Of a stretch of 39,783 nucleotides of DNA, positions 30,319 through 39,555 are shown in pieces (the first letter of the stretch is position 1; the number at the start of each line of letters is the position of its first letter). Origin of the DNA: an uncultured Clostridia bacterium. GTDB taxonomy: Bacteria > Bacillota > Clostridia > Oscillospirales > CAG-272. A model generated the notes under the pieces. That model did no database searches, had not been told where the DNA came from, and saw only the letters and a list, made by a program, of their open reading frames with translations. The position numbers were made by a program, and so were the translations under genes. The stretch spans positions 1 through 39,783 of the forward strand of contig CANQQT010000016.1 in the NCBI GenBank assembly GCA_947626065.1, given 5' to 3'.

Positions 30319-32178
30319 ATGTGCGGATTTGCCGGATTTTACGGTGGAGAATGGGAAAGCAGAAAGGAAATCTGCGAGAGAATGGGGGAGAAAATCGCCC
30401 ATAGAGGCCCCGACGAGGCAAGGAGCTATGACGACGGGAAGCTGAGCGTCAGCTTCCGGAGGCTCTCGATCATCGACCTCGACAGAGGCTCCCAGCCGAT
30501 GACCTCCGAGGACGGAAGGTACGTCCTCGTCTTCAACGGGGAAATCTATAATTTCCGGGAGCTGAGAGAGGAGCTGGAGGAGCCGGGACGCCCCTTTGCC
30601 ACCGATTCCGACACGGAGGTGCTCCTCCGGTGCTGTCAGAAATACGGGGAGCAGACCCCGAAGCACCTCAGAGGAATGTTCGCCTTCGTCTTTTACGACA
30701 GGGAAAAGAAGAGCCTCTTCGGGGCGAGGGATTTCTTCGGAATCAAGCCGCTTTTCTACGCGATGTGGGAGGGAACTCTCCTCTTCGGATCGGAAATCAA
30801 GAGCTTCCTGCCCCATCCGGCCTTCAAAAAGGAGATTCATAAGGAGGCGCTCAAGCTCTATCTTGAATTTCAGTATTCGCCCCTGCCGGAGACCATCTTC
30901 AAGGGCGTCTACCGGCTCCTCCCGGGGCATTTCTTCACCTACGACGAAAAAAACGGATTTCGGACGGAGGCCTACTTCGAGCCGAAGCTTGAGAAGAAAA
31001 AAAAATCGTTTCACAAAGCAGTGAGCGGAATCGAAAAAGCCGTCCTCTCCTCTGTGGAATATCACCAGATTTCCGACGTTGAGGTCGGCTCCTTCCTCTC
31101 AGGAGGCGTCGATTCCTCCTTCGTCGCCTCCACCGTTCGACCGATGAAAACCTATTCGGTCGGCTTCGCGGTCGAAAAATTCGACGAAACGGGGCAGGCG
31201 GCACGGCTGTCGGAGCTGCTCAAAATGCCAAACCGCGCCAAAATGATTTCGCCGGAGGAGTTCTTCGACGCGCTGCCCGACGTGCAGTATTATTCCGACG
31301 AGCCGCACGCCAATCTCTCCGCCGTTCCGCTCTATTACCTCGCGGGACTGGCCGCCGAGGATCTGAAGGTCGTGCTGTCGGGAGAGGGAGCCGACGAGCT
31401 CTTCGGGGGCTATGATTGGTACATCCAGAGCGAGGCCGCAAGAAGAATGAAAAAGCTCCCGAAGGCGGTGAAGCATACGCTGGCCAAAACCCTCGGACGC
31501 CTGCCCGTCCGCCATCTGGCGAGCTTCTTTAAGGCTCTCGACGAGAATGTGGAGGATACCTATATCGGACAGGCCTTCATTATGGACGATAAGGAGGCCA
31601 ACCGCCTCCTCGCGCCGGAATGGAGATGCGATATTTCCTATAAGGACGTCACGGCCCCCTTCTATGAAAAGGTGAAGGGAAAGGACGACCTGACGAAAAA
31701 GCTCTACCTCGATATGAAGCTCTGGCTCCCGGGGGATATCCTCCTCAAGGCCGACCGGATGACGATGGCCCATTCGCTGGAGCTGAGGGTGCCCTACCTC
31801 GACACCGAGGTGTGGGAGCAGGCGAGAACCCTCCCACCGGCCTTCAAGGCAAAGGGAAGGAAAACCAAACGCGCCTTCCGGGCCGCCGCGGGAAGACACG
31901 TCCCGAAGGAGTGGAAGAAGAGAAAGAAGGCGGGCTTCATGGTGCCCTTCCGGGTGTGGCTGAGGGAGGAGCGCTTCGCGAGCCGCGTGAGGGAGGCCTT
32001 CGAGTCGGAGGCCGCCGGAATTTTCTTCGACCGGGAAGCCCTGCTCGACCTGCTGGAGCGCCACGTCGCGGGAAAAGGGAACCACGCGAGAAAAATCTAT
32101 ACGGTCTATTCCTTCCTGCTGTGGTATGACCGGTATTTCGTCAGCACGAAGGAGGCCGGCCATGAAGACAAAAAGTAA
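30319..32178 (+). CDS. asnB: asparagine synthase-type amidotransferase
   Basis: A 619-residue class II glutamine amidotransferase. Cys2 (MCGFAGFYGG) is the glutaminase nucleophile; RRLSIIDLDRGSQPM and FNGEIYNFRELR build the glutamine site; SGGVDSS (261-267) is the ATP-pyrophosphatase loop, and SGEGADELFGGYDW follows. It can make asparagine, but family members also amidate peptidoglycan (D-Asp of cross-bridges, diaminopimelate). Its neighbours, a Mur ligase and a D-Asp-ligase-like enzyme overlapping it by 17 bases, make the cell-wall role likely. AGGAG precedes the ATG. Confidence 0.92.
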   Translation: MCGFAGFYGGEWESRKEICERMGEKIAHRGPDEARSYDDGKLSVSFRRLSIIDLDRGSQPMTSEDGRYVLVFNGEIYNFRELREELEEPGRPFATDSDTEVLLRCCQKYGEQTPKHLRGMFAFVFYDREKKSLFGARDFFGIKPLFYAMWEGTLLFGSEIKSFLPHPAFKKEIHKEALKLYLEFQYSPLPETIFKGVYRLLPGHFFTYDEKNGFRTEAYFEPKLEKKKKSFHKAVSGIEKAVLSSVEYHQISDVEVGSFLSGGVDSSFVASTVRPMKTYSVGFAVEKFDETGQAARLSELLKMPNRAKMISPEEFFDALPDVQYYSDEPHANLSAVPLYYLAGLAAEDLKVVLSGEGADELFGGYDWYIQSEAARRMKKLPKAVKHTLAKTLGRLPVRHLASFFKALDENVEDTYIGQAFIMDDKEANRLLAPEWRCDISYKDVTAPFYEKVKGKDDLTKKLYLDMKLWLPGDILLKADRMTMAHSLELRVPYLDTEVWEQARTLPPAFKAKGRKTKRAFRAAAGRHVPKEWKKRKKAGFMVPFRVWLREERFASRVREAFESEAAGIFFDREALLDLLERHVAGKGNHARKIYTVYSFLLWYDRYFVSTKEAGHEDKK

Positions 32179-33436
32179 AAGGGAAGAGGGAGCCCCGCAA
32201 AAAAAGGAAAAATTCCTGCCGATTCTGCTGGGAAGCGACGAAAACGTCTACGGAAACGTCCGACTCTTCCGGGAGGCCTTCCCCGTCACGCCGCTCGTCC
32301 TCTGCGGAGCGCTGCTTGTCGGAGTCCGGAAGAGTAGGCTCTGCGAGGTAAGAGTCGTGCCGGGACTCGATCGGGAGGAGGTCTTTGTCCCCACCCTCCG
32401 CGCCGTGCTGGAGGAGAAGGGAAAGGAGGCCGAGAAAATCGTCGTCGTCCCCTGCTCAGATTATTACGCAGAGCTGCTTTCAAGGCATTACGGGGAATTT
32501 GAGGGAAGAATTTCAAACGCTACGCTCCCGCCCGAGCAAATCGAGGAGCTGAACCGGAAGGATCGGTTCTATGAAATCTGTAAAAAATACCGGCTGGATT
32601 TCCCGAAGACACGCGTCCTCACAAGGGAGGAAGGAGCGGGGAGCCTCTCCCCCGCCGAGGAGGGATTTTCCTATCCCGTCGTCCTGAAGCCGGAGAACAG
32701 CAACGCCACGGAATATCTGCACTGCCATTTTCCCGGGAAAAAGAAGGTCTTCTTCCTCCACGACGAGGAGCAGTATAAAAAAACGGTGGAGGCCGTCTAT
32801 GCGGCGGGATATACGGGAAAGCTCATCTTGCAGGAGTTTATCCCGGGAGGGGACGACGCGATGAGGGTTGTCAATACCTATTCCGGGAACGACGGAAGGG
32901 TAAGACTGCTCTGCCTCGGGCAGGCCGTCCTTGAGGAGTATTCCCCCGCGACGCTCGGAAATTACGCCGCCGTCATCACAAGGGGAGACGACGACCTGTA
33001 TGAGAAAATCGAGGGCTTCCTCAACGCGATTCATTACGTGGGATTTGCCAATTTCGATCTCAAATATGACCGGAGAACCGGAAAAACCCTCGTCTTTGAA
33101 ATCAATAACCGCCCGGGAAGAAGCAGCTTCTTCACAAGGGCCGCGGGATGCAACCTGATGAAAACGATGGTGGAGGACGCCGTCGAGGGGAAGCCCTGCC
33201 CGACGCCGATAAGAACCGCGAAAACCGCCCTCTGGACGGAGGTGCCGCGCGGGGTGCTGATGAAGTATACCGAAAACGAAGAGCTGAAAAGGGAGATAAA
33301 GGCGCTCTGGAAAAAGGGAACCCTCTACAGAACCCTCTTCTGCCGGGAGGACAAGGGCCTGCGCCGACGCGCCGCCGTGTTGCGCTACTATTATTCCTTC
33401 TATAAAAACTATCGAAAATATTATTTCAAAAAGTAG
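32162..33436 (+). CDS. ATP-grasp ligase, D-aspartate ligase-like
   Basis: Start set at 32162 (MKTKSKREEGAPQKKEKFLP) because AAGGAGG lies 6 bases upstream; the tracked start is unsupported. The 424-residue protein has a lid and ATP-grasp fold: VVLKPENSNATEYL, KLILQEFIPGGDDAMR and FEINNRPGRSS with metal-binding Glu/Asn. The general architecture resembles enterococcal D-aspartate ligase (Aslfm), which attaches D-Asp to the lysine of the stem peptide as first cross-bridge residue. The final 60 residues are very basic (YYYSFYKNYRKYYFKK), perhaps a membrane-contact region. The 17-base overlap with the amidotransferase gene strongly links them. Confidence 0.82.
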   Translation: MKTKSKREEGAPQKKEKFLPILLGSDENVYGNVRLFREAFPVTPLVLCGALLVGVRKSRLCEVRVVPGLDREEVFVPTLRAVLEEKGKEAEKIVVVPCSDYYAELLSRHYGEFEGRISNATLPPEQIEELNRKDRFYEICKKYRLDFPKTRVLTREEGAGSLSPAEEGFSYPVVLKPENSNATEYLHCHFPGKKKVFFLHDEEQYKKTVEAVYAAGYTGKLILQEFIPGGDDAMRVVNTYSGNDGRVRLLCLGQAVLEEYSPATLGNYAAVITRGDDDLYEKIEGFLNAIHYVGFANFDLKYDRRTGKTLVFEINNRPGRSSFFTRAAGCNLMKTMVEDAVEGKPCPTPIRTAKTALWTEVPRGVLMKYTENEELKREIKALWKKGTLYRTLFCREDKGLRRRAAVLRYYYSFYKNYRKYYFKK

Positions 33437-33525
33437 AGTCGCCGTTTTTTCATCGCCCGAAACCGAAGAGGCCCCCGTCGGGGCCAAACGAACCGGGGAG
33501 CCCAAGGAACCAAAGGAGAAATCGC

Positions 33526-34746
33526 ATGGAACTGATTGCCGAAGGAAAGCTCATGACGGTGAAGGAGGGGGAAGCCGTCCCCTGCCGGAGCGAAATTCTC
33601 GAAAAATACTTGAGGACGGTCAGGGAAAGCGCCGAGAGGAACGAGTGGAAATATTCCGGAGAGGGAGCGAAATTCACGGGGAGCTATCGGGGAGACGCCG
33701 ACGGGGAGAGCGCCGTGAAGGCGGTCAATTACCGATTCCGGGGAATCGCGAGGGAGGGAAGCGGAGACCTGCTCTATACGCTCTCGATCGACAACACCTC
33801 GGGGCTCTATCAGAGGCCGGAGGAGGGAGGAGACGAGGGGATTCTTCTCAGCGAACGCTTCGGAAGCTATCGGGAGATCGCGGAATGCGAGGGAAACGTG
33901 CTGGTGACGGTGGAGCAGATGGGAGAATGCCACGTCGGAGTGATTGAAAAGGGAAGCAGGAGCTGCCGGATCCTCACCGAAGGGGAAAGCCGGGAGTCCT
34001 CTCCCGCATGGTCGAAAAGCCGACCGGGGCAATTCTATTACAGCAGCGCGGGACTGGAAAGCCTCGGAGTGCCGGAGGAAGAAAGAAAAAGACCGAACGA
34101 GGACTTCCGGATGATGGGGCAGATGTATCTGCCGACGGTGGAGGAGGCCCCGACAAGGAGAAAGGGCCCGGCGGGAATCTACCGGATGAGCCTTAACGAT
34201 TTCACGATCGAAGAGTTGCTCTACGATGAAAAATACGACTACCTCTGCCCCGTCGAGGACGGAGAGGGCGCACTGTGGTTCATCCGGCGCCCTTATCAGG
34301 CCGGGAAGGAGAGCGGGGGAAGGAGCTTTTTCACACTGCTGAAGGATATCGTCCTCTTTCCCTTCCGGATGATACGGGCCCTCGTCGGATTTTTTAACGT
34401 CTTTTCGATGAAATATTCCGGGAAAACGATACGGAGCGGGGACGTCAAGGCGAAAAACGTGTCGGAGAGGGAGCGGTTCGTGATGGGGAATCTCATCAAT
34501 GCCGAGGAAGAAATGAAGAAGAACCGCGAAAAGGGAGACGCCTTCCCGGGGTATGTGCCGGGGAGCTACGAGCTCTGCCGAAGAAAGAACGGAGAGACCG
34601 AGAAAATCGCGGGGGGAGTCGGAGCCTTCGCCCTCGCCCCCGACGGAGTCTATCTGTCCAACGGAGCGTATCTTTTAAAAATGAAGGAAAAGGGAAAGGT
34701 CGAAAAGGTCTGCCGACTCGAAGGGATCACCGCCATCGTGCCGTAA
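33526..34746 (+). CDS. conserved hypothetical, propeller-like protein
   Basis: A 406-residue protein, charged, with repeated beta strands that read like weak WD/Kelch blades (GQFYYSSAGLESLGVPEEER; ALWFIRRPYQAG; GVYLSNGAYLLKMKEKGKVE). A hydrophobic segment lies in the middle (FTLLKDIVLFPFRMIRALVGFFNVF, about residues 268-293), perhaps one membrane-associated helix. Not recognised. AAAGGAG precedes the ATG. It follows the wall operon by 90 bases that contain a GGCCCC/GGGGCC hairpin, so it may be co-transcribed. Confidence 0.65.
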   Translation: MELIAEGKLMTVKEGEAVPCRSEILEKYLRTVRESAERNEWKYSGEGAKFTGSYRGDADGESAVKAVNYRFRGIAREGSGDLLYTLSIDNTSGLYQRPEEGGDEGILLSERFGSYREIAECEGNVLVTVEQMGECHVGVIEKGSRSCRILTEGESRESSPAWSKSRPGQFYYSSAGLESLGVPEEERKRPNEDFRMMGQMYLPTVEEAPTRRKGPAGIYRMSLNDFTIEELLYDEKYDYLCPVEDGEGALWFIRRPYQAGKESGGRSFFTLLKDIVLFPFRMIRALVGFFNVFSMKYSGKTIRSGDVKAKNVSERERFVMGNLINAEEEMKKNREKGDAFPGYVPGSYELCRRKNGETEKIAGGVGAFALAPDGVYLSNGAYLLKMKEKGKVEKVCRLEGITAIVP

Positions 34747-34876
34747 GGGAAGTCGGAGGACAAAGGAAGGCCGCGAAAGGCCTTGAAGGTTTGAAGAAAG
34801 CGGAGACGCGCCGGACGGTGAGGCGGGGAAGGCTTTTGCCGCATGGACGCATAGGAGCCAACGGCAAGGAGGAGCG

Positions 34877-35815
34877 ATGAATACACAGCATTTCAAATAT
34901 GCGCTGGAGGTGGAGCGGACGGGCTCCATCACGCAGGCGGCGGAAAACCTGTTTATGGGACAGCCGAACCTGAGCAAATCGATAAGAGAGCTGGAGGAGA
35001 CGCTCGGAATCGTCATATTCAAAAGGACGTCGAGGGGCGTGGTGCCGACGGCGAAGGGAAAGACCTTTTTGCGGTACGCGAAGGGAATTTTGTCGCAGAT
35101 CGAGGAGATGCAGGCCGTCTGCAAGACCGACGTGCCGGATATGCAGACCTTCAACGTCTGCGTGCCGAGGGGAAGCTACGTCTCCTGGGCGGCGACGCAG
35201 TTTGTCGCCTCCCTCGATAACGGGAAGCCGATGGACGTCAACCTCGGGGAGACGACCTCCATCGACGGGGTCAATATGGTGTCGGACGGAATTTTCAGCA
35301 TCGGAATCATCCGATACCAAACGGCGTATGAGAGCTATTTTCAGGACTTTTTCCGGGAGAAGAATCTGCTGTTTGAAACGGTGTGGGAGTTTGAAAATCA
35401 GGCGCTGATGTCGATGAATCACCCGCTGGCCGCGCAGGAGAGATTGGCGCTGGCCGATTTTGCGCCCTACGTGGAAATCACGCACGGGGACTGCAACGTG
35501 CCGTATATCAACGTGGCGCAGAGCGAAAACGTGTCGCTGAATCTGTCGGGGAAAAAGGTCATCAACCTCTATCAGGGAACGAATCAGTATTCGCTGCTCA
35601 AAACGGTGCCGGGATCCTTCATGTGGGTCTCCCCGACGCCGGAGGAGATTCTGAAAGGCTACGGACTGGTGCAGAGGAAGTGCGACGCACCGGCGCACCG
35701 GTTCAAGGACGTGCTGATTTATCGGGACGGGTCGAGGCTCTCCTATCTGGACAGAAGATTTCTCGATAAGCTCTATGAAATCAAGAACGAAATCGCCTTC
35801 TCCGGGGAGGAGTGA
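34877..35815 (+). CDS. LysR-family transcriptional regulator
   Basis: A 312-residue regulator: winged HTH at residues 1-60 (MNTQHFKYALEVERTGSITQ, AAENLFMGQPNLSKSIRELE, FKRTSRGVVPTAKG), then a linker helix and a periplasmic-binding-protein-type effector domain. The effector is unknown. It is in the same direction as the genes before it, not divergent from a target, so targets cannot be named. AAGGAGG lies before the ATG and an intrinsic terminator follows at 36025-36051. Confidence 0.92.
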   Translation: MNTQHFKYALEVERTGSITQAAENLFMGQPNLSKSIRELEETLGIVIFKRTSRGVVPTAKGKTFLRYAKGILSQIEEMQAVCKTDVPDMQTFNVCVPRGSYVSWAATQFVASLDNGKPMDVNLGETTSIDGVNMVSDGIFSIGIIRYQTAYESYFQDFFREKNLLFETVWEFENQALMSMNHPLAAQERLALADFAPYVEITHGDCNVPYINVAQSENVSLNLSGKKVINLYQGTNQYSLLKTVPGSFMWVSPTPEEILKGYGLVQRKCDAPAHRFKDVLIYRDGSRLSYLDRRFLDKLYEIKNEIAFSGEE

Positions 35816-35864
35816 GGAGACCGCAGGGCCGTTCGCAGAAGCACAGACGCGCCAATCGCCGACT

Positions 35865-35923
35865 GACCGCCGACAGTTGACCATCGACCGCCGACAGTTG
35901 ACCATCAACCGCCGACAGCCGAC
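35865..35923. repeat. 21-bp tandem repeat
   Basis: Two perfect copies of a 21-base unit starting GACCGCCGACAGTTGACCAT plus a partial third copy. It lies directly after the LysR gene. It produces the repeated RRQLTIDRRQLTINRR in a chance ORF. Copy number may vary between strains. Confidence 0.9.
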
Positions 35924-36024
35924 ATACGGACGCGCCGAAAGGCCGGTAGTCGAAGCCCGGAGGAAGAAGAAAGTCCCGAACACCTTCCCAAGAGCGAAAG
36001 AGGAGAAATCCCAAAACGAAAAGG

Positions 36025-36051
36025 CCGCCCCGCCGGGCGGTTTTTGCTTTT
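36025..36051 (+). terminator. intrinsic terminator after lysR
   Basis: CCGCCC, a CGCC loop and GGGCGG followed by TTTTTGCTTTT on the plus strand. Confidence 0.85.
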
Positions 36052-36055
36052 CACC

Positions 36056-36800
36056 CCCGCCCCGGAACGTCGGCGCCTATTCCCGCCCGCCGCAGGTTTC
36101 CCTTTTCACACGCATAGCGCAGAAAAACACCCGCACGCCAAAAAACGAAACACCCGCTGCCGCAGCAGAACATCGGCCTCCGCGCACGCCTTCGTCGGCC
36201 CCCCCCCGGTTGCGCGGGGGAGAGAGGCCAAAGGAAAAGCCGCTAAAAAAGCAACGCGAAAGCCCGAACCCCGGCCCCCAACGCACGACCCCGCGCTTCT
36301 GCGCCTTGCATCGGCTCCCGACCAAAGCAAACAGAAAAAAAACACCCCGTCCCTCCTCAAAAGCCCGCAAGTCCTCGCGGCGCAGTCCTTCCCGGACGAA
36401 GTCCGGGAATCCCCGGGGGGCCCAACGCACCGTCGCAGGTTCCAGCCCCACCGCAGAAACTAAATCCGAGCGCCGAAGCCCTTCTCCGACCGTGCAAGTG
36501 TGCAAGCACACGCTTCACAGCCCGGCAGTTTGCTGAAATCCTCTCGCCGGAATTTGTGAATTCTGCGAAGGAAAGGCCGCTCCAATATTCTCAAAGATAT
36601 AATAGTCATTCCAAACAGGAATGTTAAAACGGGAACTTTCGACCGAAAAAAGCGGAGAAAAATCCTATTTTGAGAAAATACCCCTCAATTTCAAAAGTGT
36701 TTTTGTTAAATTGATGGAATCGACACATATAAATTTGAAATTCCTCGAATCGATAAAAATATATCGATATTCTTTATTTATATTTCCCTTTTTCGCTTTC
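36056..36800. other. gene-poor intergenic region
   Basis: No credible gene. The first 430 bases are GC-rich with hairpins, e.g. TCCCGGAC/GTCCGGGA near 36390-36410 and a run of C then G around 36195-36225; ORFs on both strands (including one reading SAVGLEPATVRW) have Arg/Pro-rich, chance-like composition. The next 250 bases are AT-rich with a CATTCC/GGAATG hairpin near 36609-36625 and TATCGAT-type inverted repeats, and lead into the ldh promoter. Confidence 0.6.
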
Positions 36801-36803
36801 CTT

Positions 36804-36812
36804 TGCTATAAT
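36804..36812 (+). promoter_or_regulatory. extended -10 promoter of ldh
   Basis: TGCTATAAT gives a perfect -10 with the TGN extension; no good -35 is visible. Transcription would start near 36819, leaving a leader of about 100 bases before the ldh start. The AT-rich DNA upstream could serve as an UP element. Confidence 0.65.
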
Positions 36813-36925
36813 ATTAACGTCGGATTCCTTGATTTTATCCGGAGGGCCGGGGAAAGAATTCCCCCGACGACGACCCGGAGAACGGGAGCCGTTTCACCGC
36901 GCAAAGCGGGAAAGGAAGCTGAAAC

Positions 36926-37870
36926 ATGGGAAGAAAAGTTGCTATTATCGGAGCAGGAAGCGTCGGGGCGACCGTCGCCTATACGCTTGCCGTCAGCGGA
37001 AACGCCGCGGAAGTGGTGCTGATCGACATCAATGAGAAAAAGGCCTTCGGAGAGGCGATGGATATCCGGCAGGGCGCACCCTATACCGCGCCGATCAATA
37101 TCTATTCCGGCGACTATTACGACGCCGTAGGCGCCGACCTTGTGATTCTCACCTCCGGAATCGCGCGTCGCCCCGGGCAGTCCCGTCTCGACCTTGCGCA
37201 GACCAACGTCGATATCGCCAAGAGCATCATCCCGAAAATCACGAAGGCGGCCCCCAACGCCGTCTATATCATCGTCAGTAACCCCGTCGATATCCTGACC
37301 TACGTCTTCTGCCGCCGCTCCGGACTGCCGGAAAAGCGCATCATCGGAACCGGAACGATCCTCGATACCGCGCGTTTCCGCTCCCGCCTCGCCGAGAATT
37401 TCTCCATCAATATGCAGAACGTCCACGGATGCGTCTACGGGGAGCATGGGGATTCCTCCTTCATCCCGTGGTCGATCGCCACCATTTCGGGAACCCACGT
37501 CGACGATTACGCCCGCTCCCGGGGACTGGAGGTCGACGGATGCGGCTTTAATCACGAGGAAATCGAGGAGTACGTGCGGAAGTCCGGATCCACCATCATC
37601 GACGCGAAGGGAGCGACCTATTACGCGATCTCCCTGTCGGTCAACCATATCTGCGGATGCATTTTCCGGGGAATCGATACCGCGCTGCCCGTCTCGACCA
37701 TGATGAACGGGGAATTCGGAATCAGCGACGTCTGCCTCAGCATTCACGCCTTTGTCGGAGCGGGGGGCGTCAACGGAAAGCTCATCAACCCGCTGACCGA
37801 GGAGGAGGTCGGAAAGCTGCGCAACAGCGCCGATCGCCTGAAGGAAGTCATTTCCAGCCTCCGCATCTGA
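36926..37870 (+). CDS. LDH-fold 2-hydroxyacid dehydrogenase with Arg at the specificity position
   Basis: A 314-residue NAD-dependent dehydrogenase. GAGSVG (9-14) and Asp34 bind NAD; Arg87, Asp147, Arg150 and His174 (GEHGDSS) are the catalytic set. The overall sequence is clearly L-lactate dehydrogenase. The loop reads GIARRPGQSR where LDH has GANQKPGETR: the Gln (classical position 102) that selects pyruvate is Arg81, the residue that selects oxaloacetate in malate dehydrogenases. So L-malate dehydrogenase activity is likely, or a mixed specificity. The next gene is fumarase, the following step, which supports malate. GGAAAGGAAG lies before the ATG. Confidence 0.9.
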   Translation: MGRKVAIIGAGSVGATVAYTLAVSGNAAEVVLIDINEKKAFGEAMDIRQGAPYTAPINIYSGDYYDAVGADLVILTSGIARRPGQSRLDLAQTNVDIAKSIIPKITKAAPNAVYIIVSNPVDILTYVFCRRSGLPEKRIIGTGTILDTARFRSRLAENFSINMQNVHGCVYGEHGDSSFIPWSIATISGTHVDDYARSRGLEVDGCGFNHEEIEEYVRKSGSTIIDAKGATYYAISLSVNHICGCIFRGIDTALPVSTMMNGEFGISDVCLSIHAFVGAGGVNGKLINPLTEEEVGKLRNSADRLKEVISSLRI

Positions 37871-37929
37871 AAGAGGCCGCAGGTTAGACCCGCAGGGAAG
37901 AGAGGCGCCGGTGACGGAGCCTGCCTGAG

Positions 37930-38036
37930 ACGGGAACCCTGAAAATTTGTAAAAACGCGGCCAAGTCGGGAATCCCGAAGCTTTGTAAAAACGCGCCAAG
38001 CCGGGAATCCCGAAAAACCGCAAAAAGGCGGTCGAG
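37930..38036. repeat. three tandem 35-36-bp repeats between dehydrogenase and fumC
   Basis: Three head-to-tail units start CGGGAATCCCGA or variants (37930, 37966, 38001) and contain TTTGTAAAAACGCG. Units 1 and 2 are close; unit 3 has diverged. Each begins with the palindrome CGGGAATCCCG. There are no spacers, so this is not CRISPR. It could be protein sites, an mRNA-stabilising hairpin series or a neutral minisatellite. Confidence 0.88.
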
Positions 38037-38116
38037 CCGATCCCTTTGAGAGGCTGTCTGGCCGCCATTTTCCCGAAAGGAAGAGCGCCGGAGGAAGAAC
38101 CGCCGGACAAAAAGAC

Positions 38117-39493
38117 ATGAATTACCGTATCGAACACGACTCAATGGGAGAGGTCAAGGTCCCCACCGACAAATACTGGGGGGCACAGACCCAGAGAAGC
38201 TCCGAGAATTTCAAAATCGGAGTCGGACAGGAGACGATGCCGAGGGAGATCATCCACGCCTTCGGACTCCTGAAAAAGGCGGCGGCCATGGCCAACGCCC
38301 TCCTCAAGCCCGAAAAAATGACCGCGGAAAAGAAGGAAGCCGTCACGGCGGCCTGCGACGAGGTCATCGCCGGCGAGCTGAACGGCCATTTTCCGCTGGT
38401 CGTCTGGCAGACGGGGAGCGGAACGCAGTCGAATATGAACGCAAACGAGGTCATCGCCAACCGGGGGAACGAGCTGGCGGGAAAGAAGCTCCTCCACCCC
38501 AACGACGACGTCAATATGAGCCAATCGTCGAACGATACCTTCCCGACGGCCATGCATATCGCGGCGGTGCTGATTTTGGAAGACCGCGTGATCCCCGCCG
38601 TCGACGCCCTTGTCGAGACCTTCCGGAGACTGGAGGAGGAGAACCGAGACGCCGTCAAATGCGGAAGAACTCACCTCCAGGACGCCACTCCCATCACCTT
38701 CGCGCAGGAGATCAGCGGATGGAGGAGCAGTCTGGAGCGCGACCGCGCCCTGATCGCCCTGTCGCTCCCGCCGCTGAAGGAGCTGGCGCTCGGGGGAACG
38801 GCGGTCGGAACCGGACTGAACGCCCCCGCCGGATTTGATCAAAAGGTCGCCGAGGCCCTGTCGGAGCTGACCGGGAAGGCCTTCGTCACGGCGCCGAACA
38901 AATTCCACGCCCTCACCTCCAAGGACGAGCTGGTCTTCGCGCACGGAGCGCTCAAAGCCCTCGCCGCCGACCTGATGAAGATTGCAAACGACGTCCGGTG
39001 GCTGGCCTCCGGCCCCCGCGACGGCCTCGGGGAGATTTTTATCCCGGAGAACGAGCCGGGCTCCTCCATCATGCCCGGAAAGGTCAATCCCACCCAGTGC
39101 GAGGCCGTTACGATGGTGGCGGTGCAGGTCATGGGGAACGACGTCGCGGTCGGAATGGCCGCCTCGCAGGGCAATTTTGAGCTCAACGTCTTCATGCCGG
39201 TCTGCATTTACAATTTCCTCCAGTCGGCGCGGCTCCTTGCCGAGGTCATGGTTTCCTTCAATAAGAATTGCGCGGTGGGAATCGTGGCCAATCGCGAAAA
39301 AATGGCCTATAATCTGCACCATTCCCTCATGCTCGTGACGGCGCTCAATCCCTACATCGGCTACGAAAACGCCGCAAAGACGGCGAAAAAGGCCTACGCG
39401 GAGAATATTTCGCTGAAGGAAGCCTGCGTGGCGCTCGGATTTTTGACGCCGGAGCGCTTCGACGAGGTCTTCCACCCCGAAAACATGGTGTAA
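38117..39493 (+). CDS. fumC: class II fumarate hydratase
   Basis: A 458-residue, iron-independent fumarase that interconverts fumarate and L-malate. Visible family motifs: [59 protein letters not shown] and the signature [16 protein letters not shown]. Full length and intact. With the preceding dehydrogenase it could run oxaloacetate to malate to fumarate for reductive fermentation. The ribosome site before the ATG is weak (GGAGGAAG lies about 20 bases up), so translation may be low. Confidence 0.95.
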   Translation: MNYRIEHDSMGEVKVPTDKYWGAQTQRSSENFKIGVGQETMPREIIHAFGLLKKAAAMANALLKPEKMTAEKKEAVTAACDEVIAGELNGHFPLVVWQTGSGTQSNMNANEVIANRGNELAGKKLLHPNDDVNMSQSSNDTFPTAMHIAAVLILEDRVIPAVDALVETFRRLEEENRDAVKCGRTHLQDATPITFAQEISGWRSSLERDRALIALSLPPLKELALGGTAVGTGLNAPAGFDQKVAEALSELTGKAFVTAPNKFHALTSKDELVFAHGALKALAADLMKIANDVRWLASGPRDGLGEIFIPENEPGSSIMPGKVNPTQCEAVTMVAVQVMGNDVAVGMAASQGNFELNVFMPVCIYNFLQSARLLAEVMVSFNKNCAVGIVANREKMAYNLHHSLMLVTALNPYIGYENAAKTAKKAYAENISLKEACVALGFLTPERFDEVFHPENMV

Positions 39494-39555
39494 ATCGCGC
39501 CGGACAGGCCGAGGCAACACTTCCGACGGCACGGCCCGCCCCTCTGCTTGCTGTG

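Noticed and set aside
36077-36511. 144-residue minus-strand ORF containing SAVGLEPATVRW
   Set aside because: Arg/Gly/Pro-rich, no ribosome site, lies in a GC-rich repeat region; this kind of translation is a known false-ORF pattern of structured intergenic DNA.
35775-36536. 253-residue plus-strand ORF
   Set aside because: It overlaps the end of lysR, runs through the 21-bp repeat and the terminator at 36025-36051, and has chance-like composition.
36700-36730. Rex-type redox operator before ldh
   Set aside because: Only one half-site-like TTGTTAAA is present; the inverted half is missing.
37930-38036. CRISPR array
   Set aside because: The repeats touch each other with no unique spacers and no cas genes are present; the same applies to the 11-bp array at 14601-14688 and the repeats at 39556-39783.
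38141-39532. 463-residue minus-strand ORF opposite fumC, and similar long shadows opposite asnB and the ATP-grasp gene
   Set aside because: Exact antisense of well-conserved enzymes; open only because of GC-rich codon use.
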